Below, one piece after another: positions 16,756-24,959 of a stretch of DNA of 64,000 nucleotides. Numbering within the stretch: the first letter of the stretch is position 1; every line of letters starts with the position of its first letter. This DNA comes from Rhodanobacter_A agri. Its GTDB lineage: Bacteria; Pseudomonadota; Gammaproteobacteria; Xanthomonadales; Rhodanobacteraceae. A program made the translations under genes and the position numbers. The stretch lies in NCBI RefSeq assembly GCF_044904705.1, contig NZ_JADIKL010000002.1:434001-498000 (forward strand), written 5' to 3'. A model generated the notes under the pieces. That model searched no databases and had not been told where the DNA came from. It saw only the letters and a program-made list of their open reading frames with translations.

Positions 16756-17463
16756 ATGGAAGTGAAAATTTCGGCGAACGAACTGGAGGCGCTGTTCGAT
16801 GCGCTGCCCGACGTGGTGTTCTTCGTGAAGGACACGATGGGCCGCTACACGCATGCCAATCTCACCCTGGTGCGCCGGCTCGGCCTCAAGCGCCGCGAGG
16901 ACGTGATCGGCCGCAGCGTGACCGAACTGTTCCCCGCGACCATGGGCGGTTCGTATGCGTCGCAGGACCGGCGTGTGCTGGATGGCGAAGTGATCGAGAA
17001 CCAGCTCGAGGTGCACATCTTCGCGAACCGCGCCCCGGGCTGGTGCCTGACCTGCAAGCGACCGCTGCAGCAGGACGGCCATGTGCGCGGCGTGGTCGGC
17101 ATCTCGCGCGACCTGGGACAACCGGACGGCCGCCATCCGACCTATCAGCGGTTGCGCCGCGTGCTTGCGTATCTGCAGGAGCACTACGCGGAAAGCATCC
17201 GCGTGGCGACGCTGGCGGGGCTGGCCGAGCTCTCGGTGGCGCAGCTCGAACGGCATTTCCGGCGGGTGTTCCAGCTGACGCCGCAGCAGGTGCTGACCAA
17301 GCTGCGCATCGAGGCGGCGATGCGCATGCTGCAGGGCGACGACAGCGTGGCGGCGATCGGGCTGGCCTGTGGCTTCGCCGACCAGAGTTCGTTCGCACGC
17401 CAGTTCAAGGCCACGGTCGGCATGTCGCCGCGCGACTATCGGAACATGATCGCGGCGTCGTGA
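16756..17463 (+). CDS. AraC family regulator with N-terminal PAS domain
   Basis: A 235-residue protein starting MEVKISANELEALFDALPDV. Residues about 8-115 form a PAS domain (LPDVVFFVKDTMGRYTHAN), and the C-terminal ~100 residues are an AraC double helix-turn-helix (SVAQLERHFRRVFQLTPQQV and ACGFADQSSFARQFK). The frame extends upstream to 15793 but that part is antisense to the epimerase, so the ATG at 16756 is chosen. PAS-AraC proteins divergent from hydroxyproline genes are expected to activate them, perhaps on sensing hydroxyproline or a cis-D isomer; the ligand is not known. Confidence 0.9.
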   Translation: MEVKISANELEALFDALPDVVFFVKDTMGRYTHANLTLVRRLGLKRREDVIGRSVTELFPATMGGSYASQDRRVLDGEVIENQLEVHIFANRAPGWCLTCKRPLQQDGHVRGVVGISRDLGQPDGRHPTYQRLRRVLAYLQEHYAESIRVATLAGLAELSVAQLERHFRRVFQLTPQQVLTKLRIEAAMRMLQGDDSVAAIGLACGFADQSSFARQFKATVGMSPRDYRNMIAAS

Positions 17464-17512
17464 ACGGAGTGGCCCAGGGCGTTTGCGCCGACCGCGTGCC
17501 GGCGCATCGCCG

Positions 17513-19243
17513 TCACGCCTCGAGCTGCGCCAGCAGCGACGCGACCTGTTCGTGGGTGACGGCGCGCAGCAGGCGGGTGGCATGGCCGCGCAGCGTGGCG
17601 TGGTCGAGTGCGGCGAGGCGGTCGCGCACCTGCAGCAGCTGGCTGGGGTGCATGCTGAATTCGTTGAGACCGAGCGCGAGCAGCATCGCGGTGAAATTCA
17701 CGTCGCCGCCGATTTCGCCGCACAGGCTCACCGGCTTCTTCGCGCGGCGGCCCGCGCCGATCACGTGCGAGAGCAGGCGCAGCATGGCCGGCTGCAGTGG
17801 GGTGTAGATGTTGTCCAGTGCGTCATTACCGCGATCGGCGGCGAGCACATACTGGGCGAGGTCGTTGGTGCCGATGGCGAGGAAGTCGGCATGTTCGAGC
17901 AGGGCGCGCACGTTGATCGCGGCGGCGGGCACCTCGATCATCGCGCCCAGCGGCAGCTTCTCGGGCAGGTCGATGCTCTCGCGCTTCAGGTCCTGCCGCG
18001 CCAGCTTGAACAGCGTGCGTACCGCGATCAGTTCGTCCGGCTGGGTCACCATCGGCACCAGCACGCGCACGGGGCCGTAGCAGGCTGCGCGCAGGATCGC
18101 GCGGATCTGGGTGGTGAACACTGCCGGATAGCGCAGCGACAGGCGCACGCCGCGCACGCCCAGCGCGGGGTTGTCCTCGCCGCGCAGCACCAGGCCGGCG
18201 GCGTCGGCCTTGTCGGCGCCGAGGTCGAGCGTGCGGATGGTGACCGGCAGCCCGCCCATGCCCAGCACCAGGTCGCGGTAGGCGATGAACTGTTCGTCTT
18301 CCGACGGCAGGCCCTTGTGGCGCAGGAACAGGAATTCGGTGCGGTACAGGCCCACGCCGTCGGCGCCGCGGGCACGCGCCAGCGCCACGTCGGCGGGGGT
18401 TTCCGCATTCGCCAGTAGGCGGACGTCCATGCCGTCGCGGGTGCGGGTGGGCGCGTTTGCCAGTGTGGCGAGCCGGCGCCCTTCGGCGGCGGCCTCGCGT
18501 TGCCATGCGCGGTAGCGGGCGAGATCCTGCGCGGTGGGGTGCACGATCGCTTCGCCGCGCTCGGCGTCGAGCAGGATCAAGTCGTCGTCGTGCAGCAGCG
18601 CCAGCGCGTCGCGTGCACCGACCAGCATCGGCAGGCCGAGGCTGCGCGCAAGGATCGCACTGTGCGAATACGCACTGCCGGAACTGGTGACCACGCCGAG
18701 CAGGCCGTTGCCGGCGAGCTGGGCCATGTCGGCCGGCGCGATGGTGTCGGCGACCAGGATCTCGCCCACGCGTGCGGCCAGCTTGCGTTCCTCGACGCTG
18801 GTCTGGCGCTGCAGCGCGGAGACCACGCGGGCGATCACCTGGTCGATGTCTTCCTTGCGGCTGCGCAGGTAGGGGTCGTCCATCGCCTCGAACACCGCAG
18901 CGAGCTTGTCGCGCTGCTTCTTCAGCGCGGCGCCGGCGCGGTAGTGGCCGATCCGCACCAGGTCGTCGAGGCCGCGCAGCAGCTCGGCGTCGTCCAGCAG
19001 CAGGCTGTGTGCGTCGATGAATTCGTTAACCTCGCGCGCCAGCGCGCCGTGCAGCTTGCCGCGCAGTTCGCGAAGTTCCTGCCGCGCGGTGTCCAGCGCG
19101 CGGTGCAGGTGTTCGAGCTCGCCCTCGATTTCGTCCTCGGCAAGCGGGCGGGTGTCCACCGCGTAGCGGCTGGGCTGCACCAGCCGTGCACGGCCCAGTG
19201 CCATGCCGCGCGACGCCTGGGTGCCGGGCAGGAGGTGTCTCAT
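17513..19243 (-). CDS. ptsI: Phosphoenolpyruvate-protein phosphotransferase (PTS enzyme I)
   Basis: A 576-residue enzyme I starting MRHLLPGTQASRGMALGRAR behind a GGAGG site. The phosphohistidine is H194 in SGSAYSHSAILAR; the C-terminal PEP-binding barrel ends with the conserved LCGEIGGD. It takes phosphate from phosphoenolpyruvate and passes it to HPr (H15). No sugar-specific EIIBC gene is nearby, and hprK, rapZ and rpoN are, so this PTS is regulatory. It is the last gene of the block; 48 bp beyond it the convergent AraC gene ends. Confidence 0.96.
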   Translation of the reverse strand: MRHLLPGTQASRGMALGRARLVQPSRYAVDTRPLAEDEIEGELEHLHRALDTARQELRELRGKLHGALAREVNEFIDAHSLLLDDAELLRGLDDLVRIGHYRAGAALKKQRDKLAAVFEAMDDPYLRSRKEDIDQVIARVVSALQRQTSVEERKLAARVGEILVADTIAPADMAQLAGNGLLGVVTSSGSAYSHSAILARSLGLPMLVGARDALALLHDDDLILLDAERGEAIVHPTAQDLARYRAWQREAAAEGRRLATLANAPTRTRDGMDVRLLANAETPADVALARARGADGVGLYRTEFLFLRHKGLPSEDEQFIAYRDLVLGMGGLPVTIRTLDLGADKADAAGLVLRGEDNPALGVRGVRLSLRYPAVFTTQIRAILRAACYGPVRVLVPMVTQPDELIAVRTLFKLARQDLKRESIDLPEKLPLGAMIEVPAAAINVRALLEHADFLAIGTNDLAQYVLAADRGNDALDNIYTPLQPAMLRLLSHVIGAGRRAKKPVSLCGEIGGDVNFTAMLLALGLNEFSMHPSQLLQVRDRLAALDHATLRGHATRLLRAVTHEQVASLLAQLEA

Positions 19244-19264
19244 GCACGCCTCCTTCGGAAGCCT

Positions 19265-19348
19265 GGATACGGGATGCGGGATGCGGGACGCGGCAGCGCA
19301 AGCCGCGGCGGCAAGGCCGCGGCTCCCGCAGTTGCGTATCCCGTATCC
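19265..19348. repeat. Intergenic inverted-repeat element between ptsH and ptsI
   Basis: Outer arms GGATACGGGAT (19265-19275) and ATCCCGTATCC (19338-19348) are perfect complements, with tandem GGGATGC units next to the left arm and an inner dyad AGCCGCGGC/GCCGCGGCT. The form resembles the dispersed intergenic repeats common in Xanthomonas relatives. It would form a cruciform RNA between two PTS cistrons and might modulate their relative expression. Confidence 0.7.
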
Positions 19349-19370
19349 GGCATCTCGGACCTCATGCGCT

Positions 19371-19640
19371 TCAAGCCCCTTCGTCGAACTTGCGTTCGAA
19401 CAGCGCCACCACCGCATCCAGCGCAGCCTGCTCGTCCGGGCCGTCGGTACGCACGGTCAGCGGCGTACCGATGCCGGCGGCAAGCATCATCACGCCCATG
19501 ATGCTTTGTGCGTTCACCTCGCGCCCCTTGCTGATCAGCCACACGGTGGACTTGAAGCCCTGCACCAGTTGCACCAGCTTTGCCGACGCGCGGGCGTGCA
19601 GGCCCAGCTTGTTGGAAACGACGATTTCTTTCTCAAGCAT
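19371..19640 (-). CDS. ptsH: Phosphocarrier protein HPr
   Basis: An 89-residue HPr. The start giving MLEKEIVVSNKLGLHARASA places the EI-phosphorylated histidine at H15 and the HprK-target serine at S46 (NAQSIMGVMM), both at canonical positions. HPr relays phosphate from EI to the EIIA protein encoded immediately upstream, whose gene overlaps this start by 8 bp. Having S46 and a local hprK means its activity can be set by serine phosphorylation, as in proteobacteria with an HprK-controlled regulatory PTS. Confidence 0.96.
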   Translation of the reverse strand: MLEKEIVVSNKLGLHARASAKLVQLVQGFKSTVWLISKGREVNAQSIMGVMMLAAGIGTPLTVRTDGPDEQAALDAVVALFERKFDEGA

Positions 19641-20025
19641 GGTCAATGAAGATTCCCCCACGGCCGCCGCTTGCAGCGATTTCGGCCAGTTCGTCCAGTG
19701 GTTTTTCCGCGTAATTGAGTACGCGCAGCAGCATCGGCAGGTTGAGGCCGGAGACGCAGCGCAGGCGCACGCCCAGCGAGCTGAGCGAGAGCCCGATGTT
19801 GCACGGCGTGGCGCCGTAGAGATCGGCCAGTACCAGCACGCCTTCGCCCTGGTCGAGCGCGCGCGCGTGGCGGGCGGTGAGTGTGCGCATCACGTCCGGG
19901 TCGGCCTGCGGCGGCACCTCTACCGCCTCCACTTGCAGCGGCAGCTTCGGCATCACGTGGTGCGCGGCGGAGATCAGCGCCTGGCCGACCGCCTCATGGG
20001 TCATCAGCAGCACACCCACGCTCAT
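19633..20025 (-). CDS. PTS EIIA component, mannose (ManX) family
   Basis: A 130-residue protein beginning MSVGVLLMTHEAVGQALISA, with the phosphorylatable H10. The ADLYGATPCNIG segment is a hallmark of the EIIA-Man fold. No EIIB, C or D partners occur nearby, so it most likely acts as a phosphorylation-dependent regulator and not in uptake. It follows rapZ by 39 bp and overlaps ptsH, fitting the standard hprK-rapZ-EIIA-ptsH-ptsI order. Confidence 0.92.
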   Translation of the reverse strand: MSVGVLLMTHEAVGQALISAAHHVMPKLPLQVEAVEVPPQADPDVMRTLTARHARALDQGEGVLVLADLYGATPCNIGLSLSSLGVRLRCVSGLNLPMLLRVLNYAEKPLDELAEIAASGGRGGIFIDHA

Positions 20026-20064
20026 GGCTGCGTACCTTCCTGTGTGCGTTGCGTTGCCATCGCC

Positions 20065-20976
20065 TCAGTCCAGCTCGCGGTGGAAGGTGAGTACGCCCTC
20101 GCGGGTTTCGCGATAGTGCGCGGCGAGCTGCTCGACCAGGTACACCGAACGGTGCCGGCCGCCGGTGCAGCCGATCGCGACGGTGACGTAGCTGCGATCG
20201 TCCTGTTCGAAGCGCGGCAGCCAGGCGTCCAGCCAGCGCCGGGTGTCGGCAAGGTACTCGGCGACCAGCGGTTCGCCGTCCAGGTATTCGCGCACGGGCG
20301 CGTCCTTGCCGGAGAGCGGGCGCAGCCGCGGCTGCCAGTGCGGGTTGGGCAGGCAGCGCGCGTCGAACACGAAATCCGAGTCCAGCGGCAGCCCGCGCTT
20401 GAACGCGAAGGACTGGAACATCAGCGTCATCCCCTCGGTGGCCTGCGCGTAGCCAGTGGCGACCAGCCGGCGCAGCTGGTGCACGTTGAGTTCGCTGGAG
20501 TCGATCACCTTCTCGGCGATCGCCATCAACGGGCGCAACAGCTGGCGTTCCTCGGCGATCGCGTCGGCAAGCGACATGCCGCGCGTGGCCAGCGGGTGGC
20601 GGCGGCGGGTTTCCGAATAGCGCTTGACCAGCACTTCGTCGCTGCAGTCGAGGAAGATCAGGTGCAGCTGCACGCCGGCGGCGGCCAGTGCGGATAGCGT
20701 CGCGGGCAGGTGCTCGAAGTCGGCGCCGCGGTTGCGCACGTCCACGCCCACCGCGATACGCCGGCGCCGGCCGGCGCCGTGGCTGACCGCCTCCACCAGC
20801 TGCGGCAGCAGCGAGGGTGGCAGGTTGTCGACGCAGTAGAAGTCCAAGTCCTCCAGTGCGCGCAACGCCACCGTTTTGCCGCCGCCGGACACGCCGGTGA
20901 GCACGATCAGGTGGGTCTCGTGCGGGTTGGTGAAGGGGCTGGTCGGCGTGGCGGGTACGTCGTGCACTGCGGTCAC
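20065..20976 (-). CDS. rapZ: RNase adapter / nucleotide-binding protein RapZ
   Basis: A RapZ (YvcJ family) protein of about 303 residues. The P-loop is GVSGGGKT at residues 28-35; the C-terminal domain has AIGCTGGRHRSVYLVEQLA, a strongly conserved family motif. The most likely start is the GTG at 20974-20976, which overlaps the hprK stop as GTGA; a second GTG lies at 20967. In E. coli RapZ delivers the small RNA GlmZ to RNase E and senses glucosamine-6-phosphate; in xanthomonads the target is not established. It links cell-envelope precursor supply to the PTS region. Confidence 0.93.
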   Translation of the reverse strand: MTAVHDVPATPTSPFTNPHETHLIVLTGVSGGGKTVALRALEDLDFYCVDNLPPSLLPQLVEAVSHGAGRRRRIAVGVDVRNRGADFEHLPATLSALAAAGVQLHLIFLDCSDEVLVKRYSETRRRHPLATRGMSLADAIAEERQLLRPLMAIAEKVIDSSELNVHQLRRLVATGYAQATEGMTLMFQSFAFKRGLPLDSDFVFDARCLPNPHWQPRLRPLSGKDAPVREYLDGEPLVAEYLADTRRWLDAWLPRFEQDDRSYVTVAIGCTGGRHRSVYLVEQLAAHYRETREGVLTFHRELD

Positions 20977-21980
20977 CAGGGAGGCAGGCGGCGCAACTGG
21001 TGCGCCTGGCGGTCGATGAAGGTCTGCGCGGGGTCGATGCCCTTGCTCTTCAGCGCGTGGCTGCGCACCGCTGCCTCGACCAGCACGGCGATGTTGCGGC
21101 CCGGCGCCACCGGAATCGTGATCATCGGTACCTTGACGTCGAACACCTCGCGGTGGCCGGTGTCGCCGGTGAGGCGGGTCAGCGCGTCGATCTCCTCGCC
21201 TTCGCGCAGCGGCTTGAGGTGGATCACCAGGCGCAGGTACTTGGACGGCTTCACCGACATGTGGCCGAACATCTCGCGCACGTTGAGCACGCCCAGGCCG
21301 CGCACTTCCAGCAGGTCCTGCAGCAGCTCGGGACAACTGCCGTCGATCACGTCCGGCGCGATCAAGGTGAATTCGGTGGCGTCGTCGGCGACCAGCCGGT
21401 GGCCGCGGCTGATCAGTTCCAGCGCCAACTCGCTCTTGCCGGAACCGGCCTCGCCGGTGATCAGCACACCGATCGAGAACACCTCCAGGAACACGCCGTG
21501 CAGCGTGGTCTTCGCCGCCAGCTGGCGCGCCAGGTGGTATTGCAGGAAGGTGAGCAGCTCGTGGCCGCGCTTGGAGCTGAGCCACAGCGGCGTGTCGGTT
21601 TCCTCGGCCACCTCGCGCAGGTCGGACGGGATCGCCTGGTCCTTGGTGACGATCAGCGCCACCGGCCGGCTGGCGGCGATCTTGTGCATCACCTCCCAGC
21701 GCTGGCGCGAGTCGAGGCCGTCGAGGAAATTCAGCTCCTCCGAACCGATGATCTGGATCTTGTTCGGGTAGATGACGTTGAGGTAGCCGATCAGCGAGGG
21801 CCGGCGCGCCTGCGCGGCACCGGGCTCCAGCGTGCGCGATTCGCCGCGCATGCCGGCCTGCCAGCGCAGCGCCATGCGCTCGTTGACGCCATCGTAGAGT
21901 TGTCTTGCGGTGAGCCGGTCCAAGCCTTCGGTCCTTTGCGTCGCGCGCCGCCCGTGGGGTCCGGGGCGGGGCAGGGCCAT
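20973..21980 (-). CDS. hprK: HPr kinase/phosphorylase
   Basis: Up to 335 residues. The Walker A motif is GEAGSGKS at 176-183 and the HprK signature is EVRGLGVLNVREMFG. Bifunctional HprK phosphorylates HPr on S46 using ATP or pyrophosphate and reverses it. The first ~20 residues of the longest frame are low-complexity, so translation may really begin at an in-frame TTG near 21922 (LDRLTARQLYDGVNER). It is 78 bp from hpf; no ptsN gene lies between them. Confidence 0.94.
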   Translation of the reverse strand: MALPRPGPHGRRATQRTEGLDRLTARQLYDGVNERMALRWQAGMRGESRTLEPGAAQARRPSLIGYLNVIYPNKIQIIGSEELNFLDGLDSRQRWEVMHKIAASRPVALIVTKDQAIPSDLREVAEETDTPLWLSSKRGHELLTFLQYHLARQLAAKTTLHGVFLEVFSIGVLITGEAGSGKSELALELISRGHRLVADDATEFTLIAPDVIDGSCPELLQDLLEVRGLGVLNVREMFGHMSVKPSKYLRLVIHLKPLREGEEIDALTRLTGDTGHREVFDVKVPMITIPVAPGRNIAVLVEAAVRSHALKSKGIDPAQTFIDRQAHQLRRLPPW

Positions 21981-22058
21981 TGTGCCAGCTTGGGCGGAAG
22001 ACGTGTTTCGCGGGAAGGCATGCGGGCCGCCCGTCGCCGGGCGGCCCGCAGGGGGACA

Positions 22059-22382
22059 TCAGCCGTACTGGCGCTCGTCGCGCACGGCGCGCTGGTGCTT
22101 GTCGGAGATCTTTTCGCGGTGGCGCCGCAACTGGTTGACCAGCTTGTCGAAGAGCATGTCGATGGAAGCGTACATATCGGCCTCGGCAGCCTCGGCGTGC
22201 AGGGTGGCGCCGGTGACGCCGAGCGTGGCATCCGCGCGGTGCTGCAGCTTGTCCACAGAGAGCACCACGGTAAGGCTGATCAGTTTGTCGTCGAGGCGAT
22301 GGAGGCGATCTAGCCTGGATTCGACGTGATTGCGCAGCGCGGGGGTGACTTCGATCTGCTGGCCGCTGAGTTGGAATTGCAT
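22059..22382 (-). CDS. hpf: Ribosome hibernation-promoting factor (HPF/YfiA family)
   Basis: A 107-residue protein starting MQFQLSGQQIEVTPALRNHV behind a strong AGGAGG site. It has the short HPF fold with DKLISLTVVLSV, LHAEAAEADMYASIDMLFDK and a basic tail. HPF binds the 30S subunit at the decoding region and promotes 100S dimers in stationary phase. Position immediately after rpoN is conserved across proteobacteria. A 154-bp leader separates it from rpoN, so it may have its own promoter. Confidence 0.94.
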   Translation of the reverse strand: MQFQLSGQQIEVTPALRNHVESRLDRLHRLDDKLISLTVVLSVDKLQHRADATLGVTGATLHAEAAEADMYASIDMLFDKLVNQLRRHREKISDKHQRAVRDERQYG

Positions 22383-22536
22383 GGTACGCCTCCTCTGGTG
22401 GTGCTTGCCGCGTTTCGCGGCGGGATGGACGCGCCGCGGACGGAGTGCCGTGGCGTGTCGTCGATCATCCTTCACTACGGGTAATGGGAGCGTTTTTCCT
22501 GCAGGCAAGTTCCCTTTAGGTGGATAGGTCCATCCT

Positions 22537-24003
22537 TTAGCCAATCCGCTGGCGTTCGCTGGAACTGGGAATGCGCAGCCCCTCCCGGTACTTGGCCACG
22601 GTGCGGCGGGCGACCTGGATGCCCTTGCCTTTCAGCTCCTCGGCCAGCGCCTGGTCGGACAGCGGCTTGCGCGGGTCCTCCGCCTCGATCAGCTTGCGCA
22701 GCATCGCCTGGATCGCAGTCGCCGAGGCGCTGCCGCCGTCCTCGGTGGACACGCCGCTGGAGAAGAAATACTTCAGCTCGAAGGTGCCGCGCGGCGTGTG
22801 CAGGTACTTGCGCGTGGTGACGCGCGAAATGGTGGATTCGTGCATGCCCACTTCTTCGGCCACCTCGCGCAGCACCAGCGGGTGCATCGCCTCGGGGCCG
22901 TAGTCGAGGAAGGCGCTCTGCCGCCGCACGATGGCGCTAGCCACCTTGAGCAGGGTTTCGGCGCGCGATTCCAGGCTCTTCAGCAGCCAGCGCGCCTCCT
23001 GCAGCTGGCCTTTCATCCAGCTGGCGTCGTCGCCGCGGGCGCGGGCGATCAGGTTGCAATAGTGCTGGTTCAGACCCAGCCGCGGCTGCGCGTCCGGGTT
23101 CAGGCGCACCTGCCAGCGGCTGCCGTCGCGCACCGCATAGACATCGGGCGCCACGTATTCCACCGGCGTGGTGTCCAGCGCCGCGCCGGGGCGCGGGTCG
23201 AGGCTGCGGATCAGCGCGGCGGCGGTGGCCACCTCGTCCTCGCCGGCGCGCAGCTTGCGCGCCAGTTTGGCGATGTCGTTGCGCGCGAGCAGTTCGAGTT
23301 CGCTGTCGACGATGGCGAGCGCCAGTTCGCGCTGCGGGGTGTCGGCGCTGAACTGCTCGAGCTGGCTGCGCAGGCAGTCGCGCAGGTCCAGGCTGGCCAC
23401 GCCCAGCGGGTCGAAGCCCTGCAGGCGGCGGCGCACCGCCTCGATCTCGTCGAGGCTGGCGGCGATGTTCTCAGGCAACGCGGCGCGCACCGCCTCGATG
23501 CCGTCGGCGAGGTAGCCGTCGGCGTTCAGCGCGTCGATGATCACGGTAGCGATCGCGGTCTGACGCGGATTGAAGCCGGCGAGGTTGAGCTGCCACAGCA
23601 GGTGCTGCTGCAGGGTTTCGGGTGCCACGTTCTGTGGCTCGAAGTCCTCGTCGCCGCGCGTGTTGCCGCTGCTGCCGGTGCCGTTGGAAAAGTCGATCGG
23701 GGTTTCGACGCTGCCGCCGCCGTCGTCGGCCCATTCGGCGCCATCGTCGCCGTCGACTCTCTGGTCGGCGGCGGCTTCGGCGGGGCTGGGCGCCTGTGCG
23801 TACTCGGCTTCCGGCGCAGCCTCGTCGGTGACGGTTTCTTCCTCGCTCTCGTCGGCGAATTCCAGCAGCGGATTGCCTTCGGCGAGCTGCCGCAGTTCGG
23901 CCTCCAGCTCCAGTTGCGACAGCTGCAGCAGGCGGATGGCCAGCTGCAGCTGCGGCGTCAGGGTGAGCTGTTGATGGAGGCGGAACTGGAGTGCGGGTTT
24001 CAT
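22537..24003 (-). CDS. rpoN: RNA polymerase sigma-54 factor
   Basis: A 488-residue sigma-54. Region I is the glutamine-rich start (LHQQLTLTPQLQLAIRLLQL), followed by an acidic linker at about 50-120, the core-binding domain, a helix-turn-helix (VGMHESTISRVTTRKYLHTP) and the RpoN box VARRTVAKYREG that reads the -24 element. It directs transcription of enhancer-dependent promoters. It sits between lptB and hpf, as in many gammaproteobacteria. A 233-bp gap with an inverted-repeat element separates it from lptB. Confidence 0.97.
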   Translation of the reverse strand: MKPALQFRLHQQLTLTPQLQLAIRLLQLSQLELEAELRQLAEGNPLLEFADESEEETVTDEAAPEAEYAQAPSPAEAAADQRVDGDDGAEWADDGGGSVETPIDFSNGTGSSGNTRGDEDFEPQNVAPETLQQHLLWQLNLAGFNPRQTAIATVIIDALNADGYLADGIEAVRAALPENIAASLDEIEAVRRRLQGFDPLGVASLDLRDCLRSQLEQFSADTPQRELALAIVDSELELLARNDIAKLARKLRAGEDEVATAAALIRSLDPRPGAALDTTPVEYVAPDVYAVRDGSRWQVRLNPDAQPRLGLNQHYCNLIARARGDDASWMKGQLQEARWLLKSLESRAETLLKVASAIVRRQSAFLDYGPEAMHPLVLREVAEEVGMHESTISRVTTRKYLHTPRGTFELKYFFSSGVSTEDGGSASATAIQAMLRKLIEAEDPRKPLSDQALAEELKGKGIQVARRTVAKYREGLRIPSSSERQRIG

Positions 24004-24091
24004 GCCGGCCGGTTGGATGGACTGGGCTCCATCCTACCCGCAGCCGGCGGGGGCGGCCATAGCCGCGCGCCGCTGTTGTGAAGCCGGCGTT

Positions 24092-24237
24092 AGAGCCTGT
24101 GCGACACCTTCACGCAACCGCGTTGCCCACCGTGCGGCAGCGTGCAGTTGACCCGACGGCCGGCTGGCGCCGCGCCACGCGCCAGCACTTGGAATCCGCG
24201 GCAAACAACCCGGAGAGCCGGGGATTGAACAGGCTCT
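24092..24237. repeat. Inverted-repeat-bounded intergenic segment between lptB and rpoN
   Basis: Nine-bp arms AGAGCCTGT (24092-24100) and ACAGGCTCT (24229-24237) bound about 146 bp in the gap after lptB; the right arm overlaps the lptB stop. The inside has several shorter GC-rich dyads. It could be a small non-autonomous mobile element or simply a long-range stem between two cistrons. Confidence 0.45.
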
Positions 24238-24956
24238 TACAACCTGAATTCGCGGCCCAGGTAGACCTCGCGCACCTTCTCGTCGGCGAGGATGTGGGCG
24301 GGGGTGCCGCGCGACAGCACTTCGCCGTCGTTGAGGATGTAGGCGCGGTCGCAGATGCCCAGCGTCTCACGCACGTTGTGGTCGGTGATCAGCACGCCGA
24401 TGCCGCGTTCCTTGAGGTGGCGCACGATGCGCTGGATCTCGCCGACCGAGATCGGGTCGACGCCGGCGAAGGGTTCGTCCAGCAGCATGTAGCGCGGGTT
24501 GGCGGCCAGCGCGCGGGCGATCTCCACGCGGCGGCGTTCGCCGCCGGAGAGGCTGATGCCTTTCTGGCCGGCGATGTGGGCGATCTTCAGCTCGTCGAGC
24601 AGGCTTTCCAGTTCTGCATCGCGCTGTTGCGCGCTGAGGCCTTCGCGCAGTTCCAGCACGGCCATGATGTTGTCCGCCACGCTGAGCCGGCGGAACACCG
24701 AGGCCTCCTGCGGCAGGTAGCCGATGCCCAGGCGCGCGCGCATGTGCATCGGCAGGCCGGTGATCTCCTGCTTGTCCAGCTTGATCGTGCCGGCGTCGGC
24801 CTCGATCAGGCCCACCACCATGTAGAAGCAGGTGGTTTTGCCGGCACCGTTGGGGCCGAGCAGACCCACCACTTCGCCCTCGCGGATGGAGAAGGCGAAG
24901 TCGCGTACCACCTGGCGCGCCTTGAAGCTTTTTTGCAGACCTTCAGCGGACAGCAT
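24237..24956 (-). CDS. lptB: LPS export ABC transporter ATP-binding protein
   Basis: A 239-residue ATPase. Walker A is GPNGAGKTT at residues 34-42, the ABC signature is LSGGERRRVEIARAL and Walker B is YMLLDEPFAGVDP. LptB dimers power LptFG, which extract LPS from the inner membrane onto the LptC-LptA bridge. The gene is three bases after lptA. LptF and LptG are not in this window, as is usual because they are encoded elsewhere. Confidence 0.97.
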   Translation of the reverse strand: MLSAEGLQKSFKARQVVRDFAFSIREGEVVGLLGPNGAGKTTCFYMVVGLIEADAGTIKLDKQEITGLPMHMRARLGIGYLPQEASVFRRLSVADNIMAVLELREGLSAQQRDAELESLLDELKIAHIAGQKGISLSGGERRRVEIARALAANPRYMLLDEPFAGVDPISVGEIQRIVRHLKERGIGVLITDHNVRETLGICDRAYILNDGEVLSRGTPAHILADEKVREVYLGREFRL

Positions 24957-24959
24957 CGA

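Noticed and set aside
22383..22536. A sigma-54 promoter ahead of hpf
   Set aside because: A TTGC is present in the complement near 22500, but no GG element at the required -24 spacing was found.
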